Assembly: GCA_038121105.1 (NCBI GenBank)
Contig: JAYONB010000001.1
Coordinates: 364,942-428,941, forward strand
Direction of reading: 5' to 3'
Source of the DNA: CALJDF01 sp038121105
GTDB taxonomy: Bacteria > Pseudomonadota > Alphaproteobacteria > SHVP01
Length of the DNA stretch: 64,000 nt
Every line of letters starts with the position of its first letter. Positions within the stretch are counted from its first letter, which is position 1. The translations under genes and the position numbers were made by a program. Shown piece by piece: positions 52,424 to 61,549 of the stretch. The notes under the pieces were generated by a model. It was not told where the DNA came from, searched no databases, and saw only the letters and a program-made list of their open reading frames with translations.

Positions 52424-53614
52424 ATGACAAGATCACCCGCTTCGACGGCCCTCAAACGATTTACGGTGTTGGACCTGACGCGCGCCCGCGCGGGGCCCAC
52501 CGCCGCCCGTATGCTGGCCGATTGGGGGGCCGACGTGATCAAGATCGAGGCCCCGCTCACCGCCAAGGCGCGCGACCCCATGGCCGAGGATCGGCGCGAC
52601 CCGGACTTTACCAACCTGCACCGCAACAAACGCACGTTGTCCATCGACCTCAAAAAGGCCGAGGGCGTGGCGCTGTTCAAGAAGCTCGCCACGACCGCGG
52701 ACGTCGTGCTGGAGAATTACAGACCGGCGGTCAAAGAACGCCTCGGCATAAGTTATGAGGACTTGCGCCCGCTGAACCCGCGCCTGGTTTACGGCTCAAT
52801 TTCGGGATTTGGCCAAGACGGTCCCTATCGCGACCGGCCTGGCGTGGATCAAATCGCCCAAGGGATGGGCGGCCTGATGTCGATTACCGGATTGCCGGGT
52901 CAGGGACCGGTGCGGGTCGGCATCCCGATTTCCGATCTGTGCGCCGGGATCTTGTTGGGCTACGGCGTTTTGGCTGCGCTCCACGAGCGCGAGGTGTCTG
53001 GCGAGGGCCAGTGGGTTCACACGTCGTTGCTGGAGGCGATGATCCACATGTTGGATTTCCAAGCCGCGCGCTGGTTGATCGACGAGGACGTGCCGGGCCA
53101 AGCGGGCAACGATCATCCGACCCACGCGCCAATGGGCGTATTCACCGCGCAAGACGGCGACATGAACATTGGCGTGACGGGTCGGCTGATTTGGGAGCGC
53201 TTTTGCGCCGCGATCGATGCGGCGGATCTCGTGGACGATCCACGCTATCGGACCTCAGCCGACCGCTGGCAGTTGCGGGAAGAACTGCGCACCGCGATCA
53301 ACGCTAAACTCGCGACCAATACCGTGGCCCACTGGGTCGCCACGCTCAACGCGGCGGGCGTACCCAGCGGCCCGATCAATACGATCGACAAGGTCTTTGC
53401 CGAACCGCAGGTCCAGCACCTCGGCATTGCACAGAACCCGGCGAACGGCGACCCGGTAACCTTGGTCGGGCAAGCCATCCACATGTCGCGCACCCCGAGT
53501 CACGTCCAATCCGCACCCCATCGCCATGGCCAGGATACGGACGCTATTTTAGAGAGTTACGGCTATTCCGCCGCCGACATAGAGACACTACGCGCCAAGG
53601 ACGTCATCGCATGA
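52424..53614 (+). CDS. Family III CoA-transferase (CaiB/BaiF)
   Basis: 396 residues. LDLTRARAGPTAARMLADWGADVIKIE in outline, the N-terminal signature with the catalytic Asp in the YEDLRP/PGVDQIAQG region, and SISGFGQDGPYRDRPG are typical. It moves CoA between carboxylic acids. Overlaps the following enoyl-CoA hydratase gene by four bases (ATGA); an amidase comes next, so the operon may turn an amide into an acid, a CoA ester and then a hydrated product. Confidence 0.92.
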   Translation: MTRSPASTALKRFTVLDLTRARAGPTAARMLADWGADVIKIEAPLTAKARDPMAEDRRDPDFTNLHRNKRTLSIDLKKAEGVALFKKLATTADVVLENYRPAVKERLGISYEDLRPLNPRLVYGSISGFGQDGPYRDRPGVDQIAQGMGGLMSITGLPGQGPVRVGIPISDLCAGILLGYGVLAALHEREVSGEGQWVHTSLLEAMIHMLDFQAARWLIDEDVPGQAGNDHPTHAPMGVFTAQDGDMNIGVTGRLIWERFCAAIDAADLVDDPRYRTSADRWQLREELRTAINAKLATNTVAHWVATLNAAGVPSGPINTIDKVFAEPQVQHLGIAQNPANGDPVTLVGQAIHMSRTPSHVQSAPHRHGQDTDAILESYGYSAADIETLRAKDVIA

Positions 53615-54396
53615 CCGATAAAATATTAACCGAACGGCGAGGCGCCGTTGGTTGGATCGTGTTCAACAACCCGGCGCGGCATAACGCGGTCTCGCTGGAG
53701 ATGTGGCAAGGCGCCGATGATGCGCTGCACCGATTCCAAGCCGACGACGGGGTGCGCCTGATCGCCATCACCGGCGCCGGCGAGAAGTCGTTTATTTCCG
53801 GCGCCGATATTTCGAAGTTCGAGGATGAACGCGCCCAAGCCGAAGCCGTCGCCAAGTACGACAAAGTATCGACGGGTTTTGTCGAGGCGCTTGCCACGAC
53901 CGAGAAACCAACATTGGCGCGGATCAACGGCTTCTGTTTGGGGGGCGGCCTCAACGTCGCGCTATGCTGTGATCTGCGTATTGCGGCCGAGGGCTCTCAG
54001 TTCGGCATCCCGGCGGCCAAACTTGGTCTGGGCTACAGCTACAAGAACTTTCGCCGTCTAGTCGATGTGATCGGCCTCGCCAACGCCCGGGAGATCACGT
54101 TTACCGGCGAACGCATCGACACGACACGCGCCTACCAGATGGGCTTGCTCAACCGAGTGGTCGATCGGGCGAGGCTCGACGAAACCGTCACCGGCATGAC
54201 CGAGACCATCGCCGCGAATGCGCCGTTGACCGTTCGGGCATTCAAGATCAACGCTTTGGAGCATGCGAAAGATCCCGCCGACCGCGACATTCGACGCACG
54301 CGCGACGCCGTGAAAGCATGCTTCGACAGCGAGGATTACATCGAGGGACGGCGCGCCTTCATGGACAAACGCAAGCCCGAATTCAAAGGTCACTAA
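53611..54396 (+). CDS. Enoyl-CoA hydratase/isomerase family protein
   Basis: 261 residues of the crotonase fold. Oxyanion-hole segments: FISGADISKF and NGFCLGGGLNVAL. The first catalytic Glu of true hydratases is not clearly present at the usual place, so isomerase, lyase or hydrolase activity is possible. Ends RRAFMDKRKPEFKGH, the common crotonase tail. Second gene of the CoA-transferase/amidase operon. Confidence 0.92.
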   Translation: MTDKILTERRGAVGWIVFNNPARHNAVSLEMWQGADDALHRFQADDGVRLIAITGAGEKSFISGADISKFEDERAQAEAVAKYDKVSTGFVEALATTEKPTLARINGFCLGGGLNVALCCDLRIAAEGSQFGIPAAKLGLGYSYKNFRRLVDVIGLANAREITFTGERIDTTRAYQMGLLNRVVDRARLDETVTGMTETIAANAPLTVRAFKINALEHAKDPADRDIRRTRDAVKACFDSEDYIEGRRAFMDKRKPEFKGH

Positions 54397-54398
54397 CC

Positions 54399-55745
54399 AT
54401 GACGTATTCGCCGCAAACGCCGCATCCTGGGTTTGTCGCCGCCCGTACAAGGTTCCTGGACGGTAGCGACACCCCGCGAGATTTCCTCGAGCGTGGCCTT
54501 GCCGTCCTCGAGGCGCGCGACGGCGATGTCCGCGCCTTCGTGACCACCCGGCTTGATGGGGCGCGTGCAGATGCCGATGCCGCAACGACCCGGTACAAAG
54601 AGGGTCGGCCGCTTTCGCTCCTCGACGGATGCCCGCTTGCCGTCAAAGACATGATCCAAACCGGCGACCTGCCGACGCAGATGGGCAGCCCACTGTTCGA
54701 AGGGTGGCAGGCACCTGTAGACGCGGCCTGCGTTTACGCACTGCGGCACGCGGGGGCAGTGGTCGTCGGTAAGACGGTCACGACCGAGTTCGCGGCCGGG
54801 CACACCAACCAAACCCGCAATCCCCACGACCTCGACAGGACGCCGGGTGGCTCGTCGTCTGGCTCCGGTGCCGCCGTGGGCGCGGGGATGGTCCCGCTGG
54901 CGTTGGGCACGCAGACCCGCGGGAGCGTCATTCGGCCCGCCGCCTTCAACGGCGCAGTGGGGTTCAAGCCGGCGCTGGATGCGATCCACATGGGCGGCGT
55001 CCATCCGCTTTCACCGACACTCGACCATGTTGGGATCATCGGCGCGGCGCTAGAGGATGTGTGGGCCGCGGCGTACATCATGGCGGCGGTACCGGGCGGC
55101 GTGTCGGGGCATCATGTTTTGCGAGGGTCGTCCGCGTTGCCGGACGCCAAGGCCCCTCGGCGGCTCGCCTTGCTGCCTTTTGCGGAGTGGAACGAGGCCG
55201 GAGCGTCGAGCCTCTCAGCCATGGAAACAGCCCTGGCCAAAATCCGCGATACGGGTTGCGAGGTCGTCCATCCGGACGACTATGCGCCGCTCGCCACGCT
55301 CCAAGAAAAGCTACTGCCGATGATCGACAAGGACTCGTTCGACATCTTTGCCTACGAAATGCAGTGGCCGTTCTCGGCTTACGCGCCGGACCGCTTGAAC
55401 CCACGCCTGCAAGATTTGTTGGAGCGCGGTCGTTCGGTAACCGAAGCGCAATATCATACCGCCCTCGCCCACCGCGATGCGCTGCGCGCGCTGACCCAAG
55501 ACTTTGCCCATCGCTTCGACGGTTTTATCACCTTGGCCTCGACGGGCCCGGCACCGCTTGGTCACGATGAAACCGGCAGCCGGCACTACCAGGTGCCGTG
55601 GTCGTATCTCGGACTGCCGTGCTTCACGTTACCCGTGATGACCGCCGACGGGTTGCCGTTGGGCTTGCAACTGATGGGGTACGAGATGAGTACGACAGAC
55701 CTCGCCGCGTATTCCCGTTGGGTGATGGAAACGATCCTGATATGA
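54399..55745 (+). CDS. Amidase (amidase signature family)
   Basis: 448 residues from ATG 54399, two bases after the preceding stop. The Ser-cisSer-Lys triad can be placed: Lys in CPLAVKDM, the Ser-rich PGGSSSGSGAAV, and the nucleophile Ser in TRGSVIRPA. It hydrolyses an amide to acid and ammonia. Coupled with the CoA-transferase and crotonase genes. The stop overlaps a possible 29-codon frame (ATGA). Confidence 0.92.
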   Translation: MTYSPQTPHPGFVAARTRFLDGSDTPRDFLERGLAVLEARDGDVRAFVTTRLDGARADADAATTRYKEGRPLSLLDGCPLAVKDMIQTGDLPTQMGSPLFEGWQAPVDAACVYALRHAGAVVVGKTVTTEFAAGHTNQTRNPHDLDRTPGGSSSGSGAAVGAGMVPLALGTQTRGSVIRPAAFNGAVGFKPALDAIHMGGVHPLSPTLDHVGIIGAALEDVWAAAYIMAAVPGGVSGHHVLRGSSALPDAKAPRRLALLPFAEWNEAGASSLSAMETALAKIRDTGCEVVHPDDYAPLATLQEKLLPMIDKDSFDIFAYEMQWPFSAYAPDRLNPRLQDLLERGRSVTEAQYHTALAHRDALRALTQDFAHRFDGFITLASTGPAPLGHDETGSRHYQVPWSYLGLPCFTLPVMTADGLPLGLQLMGYEMSTTDLAAYSRWVMETILI

Positions 55746-55831
55746 CCCAGTTGTCGGCCTCACCCCTGGCCCATGCTTTGAACGACTTGTCGGAAGAATC
55801 CCTTACGTCTATCGCACGTGCAAGCCGTTGA
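55742..55831 (+). CDS. Possible 29-residue micro-ORF overlapping the amidase stop
   Basis: Starts in the ATGA overlap with the amidase gene and reads MTQLSASPLAHALNDL and on to a stop after SIARASR. Coupling by overlap is typical of real operon genes, but the product has no known relative and could also be the remnant of a lost fourth gene. It ends 10 bases before the convergent aldolase-like gene. Confidence 0.25.
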   Translation: MTQLSASPLAHALNDLSEESLTSIARASR

Positions 55832-55841
55832 TTTCGCCAGC

Positions 55842-56618
55842 CTAGACTGCGTATTCGACGCCGAGGTCGTCGAGCCAGCCGAGCATGGCATCCCATTCCA
55901 TGGTGTCGTTGCGCGAAGACGGGAAGCCCGCAAACTGTTGCGCGGTATGTTCCTGCACCTCCTCGGTGGGGAGATGGATCTTGGCGCCGGTTTGCATCGC
56001 CAGCAGTTGCGAACGACAGGCGATTTCGAGGTTGTCGCACATGGCATAGGCCGTGCCGACCGTCGGCGCGGCAACTAAGACGCCATGGTTGCGCAGCATC
56101 ATCGCGTTGTGCGGACCAAGGTCGCGCTTGAGGCCTTCCTTTTCGGCTTCGTCCAACGCGACGCCCTCGTATTCGTGATAGCCCATCCGGTTGTGAAACT
56201 GGAGGGCGTGCTGGCTCATCGGCAATAGGCCGACTTCGAGCGAGGACACCGCGATACCCGCATCGGTGTGATGATGCAGGACGCAGCCGACATCCTCGCG
56301 TCCTTCGAGCACCGCACTGTGAATGATCGAGCCCGCCGGGTTTACCGGTTCGTCGTCGGGATCGACTCGGTCGCCGTTCTTGTCGAGCTCAACCAACGAC
56401 GACGCCGTCACGCGATTGAACAGGAGCTTGTCGGGCTTGAGCAGGAAGTGGCCATCCGTGCCCGGCACTCGCACCGAAAGGTGCGTGTTGATGCCGTCGG
56501 TCCAGCCTTTTTGCTCGAACAACTGGTAGCAAGCGGCCAGATCGACTCGCGCTTTCCAGACTTCTGGCGAGGTGTCGTTACGGCGCGCGCGCGCATAGAC
56601 TTCATTTGCAGTGGTCAC
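55842..56618 (-). CDS. Class II aldolase/adducin family protein
   Basis: 258 residues. The zinc-binding HHH is in VLHHHTD, the third-site His in LRNHGVLV, and SVRVPGTDGHFLLKP is the phosphate-loop region. Members split or isomerise sugar phosphates (fuculose-, ribulose-type), but many adducin-like bacterial members have unknown roles, and the acidic Glu of true aldolases is not obvious. Single gene with GGGAGGAT ahead of the ATG. Confidence 0.9.
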   Translation of the reverse strand: MTTANEVYARARRNDTSPEVWKARVDLAACYQLFEQKGWTDGINTHLSVRVPGTDGHFLLKPDKLLFNRVTASSLVELDKNGDRVDPDDEPVNPAGSIIHSAVLEGREDVGCVLHHHTDAGIAVSSLEVGLLPMSQHALQFHNRMGYHEYEGVALDEAEKEGLKRDLGPHNAMMLRNHGVLVAAPTVGTAYAMCDNLEIACRSQLLAMQTGAKIHLPTEEVQEHTAQQFAGFPSSRNDTMEWDAMLGWLDDLGVEYAV

Positions 56619-56718
56619 AGCATCCTCCCGAGTTGGTTGCCGGGATCATACCGGGCCCGCTGGGGCGCCGTCACGTTGTGCCATGACCCGCTGCCCTCAT
56701 GGCGGGCAGTCTGGAGTC

Positions 56719-57435
56719 TTAGTTGGTTTGGACGGGGTCGTCGCCGGGTCCGACGGGGCCCACGGTATCGATCTCCGTAAGGCTGGGCAGTTCGCCGCGG
56801 GCGTTGCGGGCGGCCTCGTAATACTGGCTTTTGCGGCGCGCCGAATTGAGGAAGGCCATCGTCCGCCGGCCGTTGCCCGACCCTAGAAATTCGGTGACCC
56901 GACTGCGCATTTTGGCTTTGTCGGCATCATTCATGTTGGCCGCGAGTTGCGGCAGGATCGCCATCGCCAGGTGCGTCGAGCGCATGCGGTCGGCTTCGGT
57001 CATTTCCATCTCGATCGAGGTCATGTTGAACGGCGCCATCGGATGCCCCTGCAGAGCCGCCAAACGAAACCAAGTATAGGCGCGGGCTAGATCGCGATCG
57101 TCACCTTCGGCGTTCACGTAGAGTGCGCCGAGGTTGACCATGGAGTTCGGATTGCCGCGCTCGGCGGCGTCGCGATACCAATTGCGCGCTTCTGAGAAGT
57201 CCTTTTCGACGCCCCACCCTTTTTCATAAAGGAAGCCCAAAGAGTGCTGGGCCCAAATGTTGCCCTCTTCGGCCAACGGACGCCAGTGGTCCGCCGCCTC
57301 GGCATAAGCACCGCGTTTAAACGCTGCCTGTCCGTCGGCGAAGTCGGCTGCAGCCGGCAACGCGAAGGCCAAGGCCAAGGCAATGACCACGGCGGTTCCT
57401 AGTACGATCGTCTTGAGAATTCTGATGTCTACCAT
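56719..57435 (-). CDS. Exported Sel1-repeat protein
   Basis: 238 residues. Signal peptide (IVLGTAVVIALALAFALPAAA), then Sel1-like repeats such as AQHSLGFLYEKGWGVEKDFSEARNWY and MVNLGALYVNAEGDDRDLARAY in outline (about 60-135). A Pro/Gly-rich tail ends the protein. Such proteins act as periplasmic scaffolds. A CtrA-like box sits 54 bp upstream of the ATG. GGGGAGGGG ribosome site. Confidence 0.85.
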   Translation of the reverse strand: MVDIRILKTIVLGTAVVIALALAFALPAAADFADGQAAFKRGAYAEAADHWRPLAEEGNIWAQHSLGFLYEKGWGVEKDFSEARNWYRDAAERGNPNSMVNLGALYVNAEGDDRDLARAYTWFRLAALQGHPMAPFNMTSIEMEMTEADRMRSTHLAMAILPQLAANMNDADKAKMRSRVTEFLGSGNGRRTMAFLNSARRKSQYYEAARNARGELPSLTEIDTVGPVGPGDDPVQTN

Positions 57436-57488
57436 TTGATCCCCTCCCCAGGAGATTACCCTCGGGGAAGGAGTCTGGACGCCTATGG

Positions 57489-57503
57489 TTAAGAACCGGT
57501 TAA
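57489..57503. promoter_or_regulatory. CtrA-like box TTAA-N7-TTAA
   Basis: TTAA-GAACCGG-TTAA, an exact match to the CtrA core, between the DUF4197 stop and the Sel1-repeat gene start. CtrA controls cell-cycle and motility genes in alphaproteobacteria; assignment is by pattern. Confidence 0.5.
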
Positions 57504-57519
57504 AGCGACCTCCGTCGGC

Positions 57520-58338
57520 CTAACTTGCTGCACCGAATACCTTTTTTAGGATGTCGGTGGTTCGTTTTATGGGCTGATCGCGAATAGCGGCCTCTTCTCT
57601 GGCGAGATAGAGAAAAATACCGTCCAACGCGCGATCGAGAACATGGTTGCTCAAATCCGCTTTGACGTCGGGCACAAACGGAATGTCTTTGTAACGCGCG
57701 ATGGTTTGGTCATAGGCCCGTACCGCGCCGACCTGCTGCAATGTCTGGTCGACCACCGGACGCATGGTATCTCGCAGGGGGTCGGACATCGTCCGTCGGA
57801 AATACTGCGTCGCGGCATCTTTTGGACCTTTGTAGATCGCCTGCACGTCTTCGAGGGACATCTGGGTAATCGCGTCCCAAAACAACTGTTTGGCCTGCGG
57901 CGCCGCCGCTTCGGCAGCACGGTTCAGTTTCAGCTCGAGATCATCGACCATCGACGACAAACCGATTCGCGACAAGGCACGCTGCACCGACTGCATATTT
58001 TCCGGCAACGGAATATGAATTTCGGGATCGGCATTGAACCCATCGGCGGTCCCGACCTGCGCCACCACCCGCTCGCTGCCGACTTTAAGCGCGTCGCGAA
58101 GCCCGGCGGCGATCTCGCCAAGCGTCAGCGCGCTGCCGTCGGTTTCGTCATTGCCGCCCGGCAGCGCGGGTACGGATCGGGTGATCGAGTCGAGTGCGCC
58201 ACGACCGCGCTTGAGGAGATCGCTCGCTTGGGCATAGGCCTGCAGCGGCGTCCCAACGAGCGCGATGAGACTGAGAATCAGCGCCAATTGCTGGGTCGTT
58301 TTCAAGGAAAGCCTCTCTTTGATTTGGGTTGGTGCCAT
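57520..58338 (-). CDS. Exported DUF4197 protein
   Basis: 272 residues from ATG 58338. Signal peptide with cleavage near QAYAQ. The body follows DUF4197: AAGLRDALKVGSERVV, IHIPLPENM, LNRAAEAAAPQAKQLFW, MSLEDVQAIYKGPKDAATQYF. It is all-helical and periplasmic; function unknown in the family. Divergent from the CDGSH/cupin gene. Confidence 0.88.
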   Translation of the reverse strand: MAPTQIKERLSLKTTQQLALILSLIALVGTPLQAYAQASDLLKRGRGALDSITRSVPALPGGNDETDGSALTLGEIAAGLRDALKVGSERVVAQVGTADGFNADPEIHIPLPENMQSVQRALSRIGLSSMVDDLELKLNRAAEAAAPQAKQLFWDAITQMSLEDVQAIYKGPKDAATQYFRRTMSDPLRDTMRPVVDQTLQQVGAVRAYDQTIARYKDIPFVPDVKADLSNHVLDRALDGIFLYLAREEAAIRDQPIKRTTDILKKVFGAAS

Positions 58339-58396
58339 GGCCCCACCGGTTTGCCGTCCGCTATAATAAGCCCGTACAGAACATTGTCCGAAAGCA

Positions 58397-59464
58397 ATGA
58401 CCGTGAGCGACAAAGCCGAGCCCGTTATCGCCCGCTACAAGCCGTATTACGAAGAACTTGAGGGCGGCAAGACCTATTTGTGGTGCGCGTGCGGGCGCAG
58501 CAAGACACAACCGCACTGCGACGGTTCGCACCGCGGGACCGGGATCATGCCGGTCAAGTACCGGGCTAAAGAGGACGGCGAGGAGGTTCTTTTTTGCGGC
58601 TGCAAGCGCACGGCCGACCAACCGTTCTGCGACGGCGCGCATAACAACCTCAAAGGTACCTACGACACCGACGATCCCAACGCCCCCGAATACGCGAACA
58701 TTCCAGTGGTGCCGACCGAAGCTGACGCCAAGGCGCGACTCGACGGTGGCTGCTTTGTCTGTTCGGTGCCGCAGGTCGCGACTACTACCCAAGAGACACT
58801 ATCGTGGGGGCCGATCATCACCTCGCGGGACGGGGCGAACCACCAATCGCAGTTTTATTTTTGCGCCGAACAAGGCACCGCCCCCGTCACAGGATTCGGC
58901 GACCGCCATGTCGTCCTTTTGGTGACCGAGGGTGACGGCGATGTCGATATCGGCAGCCACCGCTTTGAGGTCGGGCCCAATACCGGGGTCTATGTCCGAC
59001 CCGGCGAACTTTTTCAACTCCATGCGAGGTCGGCCCTCAAGGTTTTCGTTTCCGTCGGACCGTTGGCCGACGCACCGGAATGGCACGAGGAGATGACGGA
59101 CACCTTCGATTCGGCGCACCCGCAACGCACCGTTGGGATCGACGAAAACAAGCGGCACTCCATGGCCGATCGGTTCTTCCAAATGTTGGTCGACAAATCC
59201 GTGGGTTCGGACCTTGTCACGCAGTTCATCGGCGAAATCCCGCAGTCGAAAGCAGTGCCACACCGGCACCTTTACGAAGAATCCCTTGTGGTCATCAAAG
59301 GCAAAGGGTTCATGTGGACCGAGACCGGCAAGGCGGCCGTCAACACCGGCGATGTTATCTTCCTGCCGCGCAAGCAGGTTCATAGCCTGGAGTGCACCGA
59401 CCCCGGCGGGATGTTCGTCGCGGGCGTGATCTATCCCGGCGATAATCCCTCGGTGAACTACTGA
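58397..59464 (+). CDS. Double CDGSH iron-sulfur domain fused to a cupin region
   Basis: 355 residues. Two CDGSH-type 2Fe-2S sites at the N-terminus: C30-x-C32...C41...H45 (QPHCDGSH) and C67-x-C69...C78...H82 (QPFCDGAH). The rest, about 110-355, contains beta strands of two cupin modules, the second with PHRHLYEESLVVIKG and GDVIFLPRKQVHSLE. The fusion suggests electron delivery to a cupin oxygenase or a redox-sensing binding protein. ATG 58397, divergent from the DUF4197 gene. Confidence 0.85.
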   Translation: MTVSDKAEPVIARYKPYYEELEGGKTYLWCACGRSKTQPHCDGSHRGTGIMPVKYRAKEDGEEVLFCGCKRTADQPFCDGAHNNLKGTYDTDDPNAPEYANIPVVPTEADAKARLDGGCFVCSVPQVATTTQETLSWGPIITSRDGANHQSQFYFCAEQGTAPVTGFGDRHVVLLVTEGDGDVDIGSHRFEVGPNTGVYVRPGELFQLHARSALKVFVSVGPLADAPEWHEEMTDTFDSAHPQRTVGIDENKRHSMADRFFQMLVDKSVGSDLVTQFIGEIPQSKAVPHRHLYEESLVVIKGKGFMWTETGKAAVNTGDVIFLPRKQVHSLECTDPGGMFVAGVIYPGDNPSVNY

Positions 59465-59623
59465 TCAGAACGGCAGGCCCAACCGGTCGGCGACAAAGAT
59501 CAACAATTTAATCACGCCATAGGCGGCAAGTCCGAACGCGGCGGCAAAGAAAAAGACCAGGCCGTGTCGGCGCAACGTACCGAGGATGCCCGGGTGGGTA
59601 TCGTTTTGCGGTTCAGGTGCCAA
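59465..59623 (-). CDS. Possible small single-pass membrane protein
   Basis: 52 residues if started at TTG 59623, which overlaps the esterase end by 11 bases. One strong transmembrane segment (VFFFAAAFGLAAYGVIKLLIFVA) preceded by LRRHG. The stop is 2 bp from the convergent CDGSH/cupin stop. No family recognised. Confidence 0.45.
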   Translation of the reverse strand: MAPEPQNDTHPGILGTLRRHGLVFFFAAAFGLAAYGVIKLLIFVADRLGLPF

Positions 59624-60554
59624 AGCTCTGGCGCAGCGCCGCACAAGCACGGTCCATAAACGCGCGCCCCTCGTCGATCGCACCGCCCATCGACACGAAC
59701 CCATGGATTTGGCCGGTATAGTCGATGTAGTCGACCGGCACGCCGGCGGCTTTGAGTTTGTCGGCGTAGGCCGCCCCTTCGTCGCGCAGGGGATCGAAAC
59801 CGGCCGTACAGATGATTGCCGGTGGTAGGCCGTCGAATGTCGAAGCGCGAAGCGGCGAGGCGCGCGGGTCGTCCCGCTCAGTCGGATCGTTGAGGTAGAG
59901 GTCGATGAACCACGCCATCGAATCGTAAGTCAGAAAATACCCTTCGGCGCGCGTGCGATAGGTCTCGGTGTCTTGATAGGTGTCCGTTACCGGGTAAATC
60001 AGAACTTGAAAGACGATTTTCATCCCGGCCTCGCGGGCCTGCTGGGTGACCACCGCGGCAAGATGCCCACCCGCTGAATCGCCGCCGACTGCAATTCGCC
60101 TGGGATCGATGTTCAACATGGAGGCGCGGTCGAATGCCCATTGCAAGGCCGCAAAGCTATCTTCGGACGCGGCCGGAAACTTATGCTCCGGCGCCAAGCG
60201 GTAGTCTGGCACCAACACCGCGCAACCCGCCCCGGCGGCGAAATAAGACGCCTCGCGAATGTGGCTTTCGAGGTGGCCCAAGACCCACCCGCCGCCATGG
60301 TAGTAGACAAGAAGCGGTAGCGGATCGGGGCCAGCGTCGCGCGGCACGATCAGCAGGGCATCCATGCCGCCGCCCGGACCGGGAATTTTTAGTTTGTCGA
60401 TACGGTCGACCGGCGCCAACGGAACGCCATAGGCCTTGGGAATCTCGTCCAATGCGGCGCGCGCCTCAGCGACCGGCATTTCGTTGAGCAGCGGGCCGCC
60501 GGCCTCTTCTGCGGCGTCGAGGATGGCTTGGGCTTGGGGATGGACGCGCGACAC
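59613..60554 (-). CDS. Alpha/beta hydrolase, hormone-sensitive-lipase family esterase
   Basis: 313 residues from GTG 60554, chosen for its AGGAG six bases upstream. HSL-family oxyanion motif HGGGW, nucleophile GDSAGG, acid in FDPLRDEG, and catalytic His in IHGF. It hydrolyses carboxyl esters of short acids; the substrate is not known. Unlike the Ala-elbow protein at 1498 it keeps a full triad. Confidence 0.93.
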   Translation of the reverse strand: MSRVHPQAQAILDAAEEAGGPLLNEMPVAEARAALDEIPKAYGVPLAPVDRIDKLKIPGPGGGMDALLIVPRDAGPDPLPLLVYYHGGGWVLGHLESHIREASYFAAGAGCAVLVPDYRLAPEHKFPAASEDSFAALQWAFDRASMLNIDPRRIAVGGDSAGGHLAAVVTQQAREAGMKIVFQVLIYPVTDTYQDTETYRTRAEGYFLTYDSMAWFIDLYLNDPTERDDPRASPLRASTFDGLPPAIICTAGFDPLRDEGAAYADKLKAAGVPVDYIDYTGQIHGFVSMGGAIDEGRAFMDRACAALRQSFGT

Positions 60555-60644
60555 GGGATACTCCTGGCGGGATGAAAAACGATCCACAGCCTACCCCGCG
60601 CCTAGACGATTCCCAAGCGACAGTGGCGCGGAAGGGAGACCGCA

Positions 60645-61529
60645 ATGACCAAACCACGACTGGGTTTTATCGGCCTAGGAGATATGGGGATGCCGATGGC
60701 ACGACATCTCCTGGAAGCCGAATACGCAGTGCAGGTGTGGGCGCGGCGCCCGGCCAAAATTGCGCCGCTCATGGATGCCGGCGCGGTGCTATGCGAGACG
60801 CCCCGCGACCTCGCCGCCCAAAGCGATATCGTCCTGCTTTGCGTGTTCGATGCCGCGGCGGTCGACGACGTGGTATTCGGCCCCGATGGCGTGGCAACCG
60901 GTGGCAGTGAAGGCAAACTACTGATCGACCATACGACCAGTCATCCGCAACGAAGCCGCGAGATGGCCGCGCGCCTTATGACGGACACCGGCATGGGGTG
61001 GGTCGACGCGCCGGTGTCGGGCGGCACCAAGGGCGCACAAGCCGGCGCGCTGATCGTGATGGCCGGCGGCAGGGAAGCCGATGTCGCCCACGCTCGAACC
61101 ATAACCGCGCCCTATACCAAACGGTTTACCCACATGGGGCCGGTCGGCGCGGGGCAGGCGAGCAAGGTGTGCAACCAGATCATCATCGGCGCGACGGTGG
61201 CGGTGTGGGCCGAGGCGCTCAACTTCGCGCACGCCTTCGGCGTCAATGCGGGCGCCCTGCCGGACTGTCTCGCCGGGGGATGGGCGGATTCGGCTGTCGC
61301 ACAAGATCACGCCCGCCGCATGGCGCGGCTGGCCGACGATCCGGTCGGACCTGGCTTGATGCAAAAGGACATGGATGCCGCGCTCGATATGGCGCGACTC
61401 ACCGGCGCGCCCATGCCGGTAACCGCGCAAGTCGCCGAGCTTTACCGCTTGGTCGCGGCACGTACCGGGGAACGCGGGCAAGCCGACCTCATTCGGCTCT
61501 ATACTGACGTGCCCTTTGTCGAGGATTGA
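60645..61529 (+). CDS. 3-hydroxyisobutyrate dehydrogenase family protein
   Basis: 294 residues. NAD(P)-binding GFIGLGDMGMPMA at the N-terminus, the substrate-loop DAPVSGGTKGA, and the catalytic Lys in GQASKVCNQI. This family oxidises beta-hydroxyacids such as hydroxyisobutyrate, tartronate semialdehyde or gamma-hydroxybutyrate; which one is open. A PPOX flavoprotein gene follows after 20 bp. Confidence 0.92.
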   Translation: MTKPRLGFIGLGDMGMPMARHLLEAEYAVQVWARRPAKIAPLMDAGAVLCETPRDLAAQSDIVLLCVFDAAAVDDVVFGPDGVATGGSEGKLLIDHTTSHPQRSREMAARLMTDTGMGWVDAPVSGGTKGAQAGALIVMAGGREADVAHARTITAPYTKRFTHMGPVGAGQASKVCNQIIIGATVAVWAEALNFAHAFGVNAGALPDCLAGGWADSAVAQDHARRMARLADDPVGPGLMQKDMDAALDMARLTGAPMPVTAQVAELYRLVAARTGERGQADLIRLYTDVPFVED

Positions 61530-61549
61530 TCGTCGCCTAGGAGATCCGC

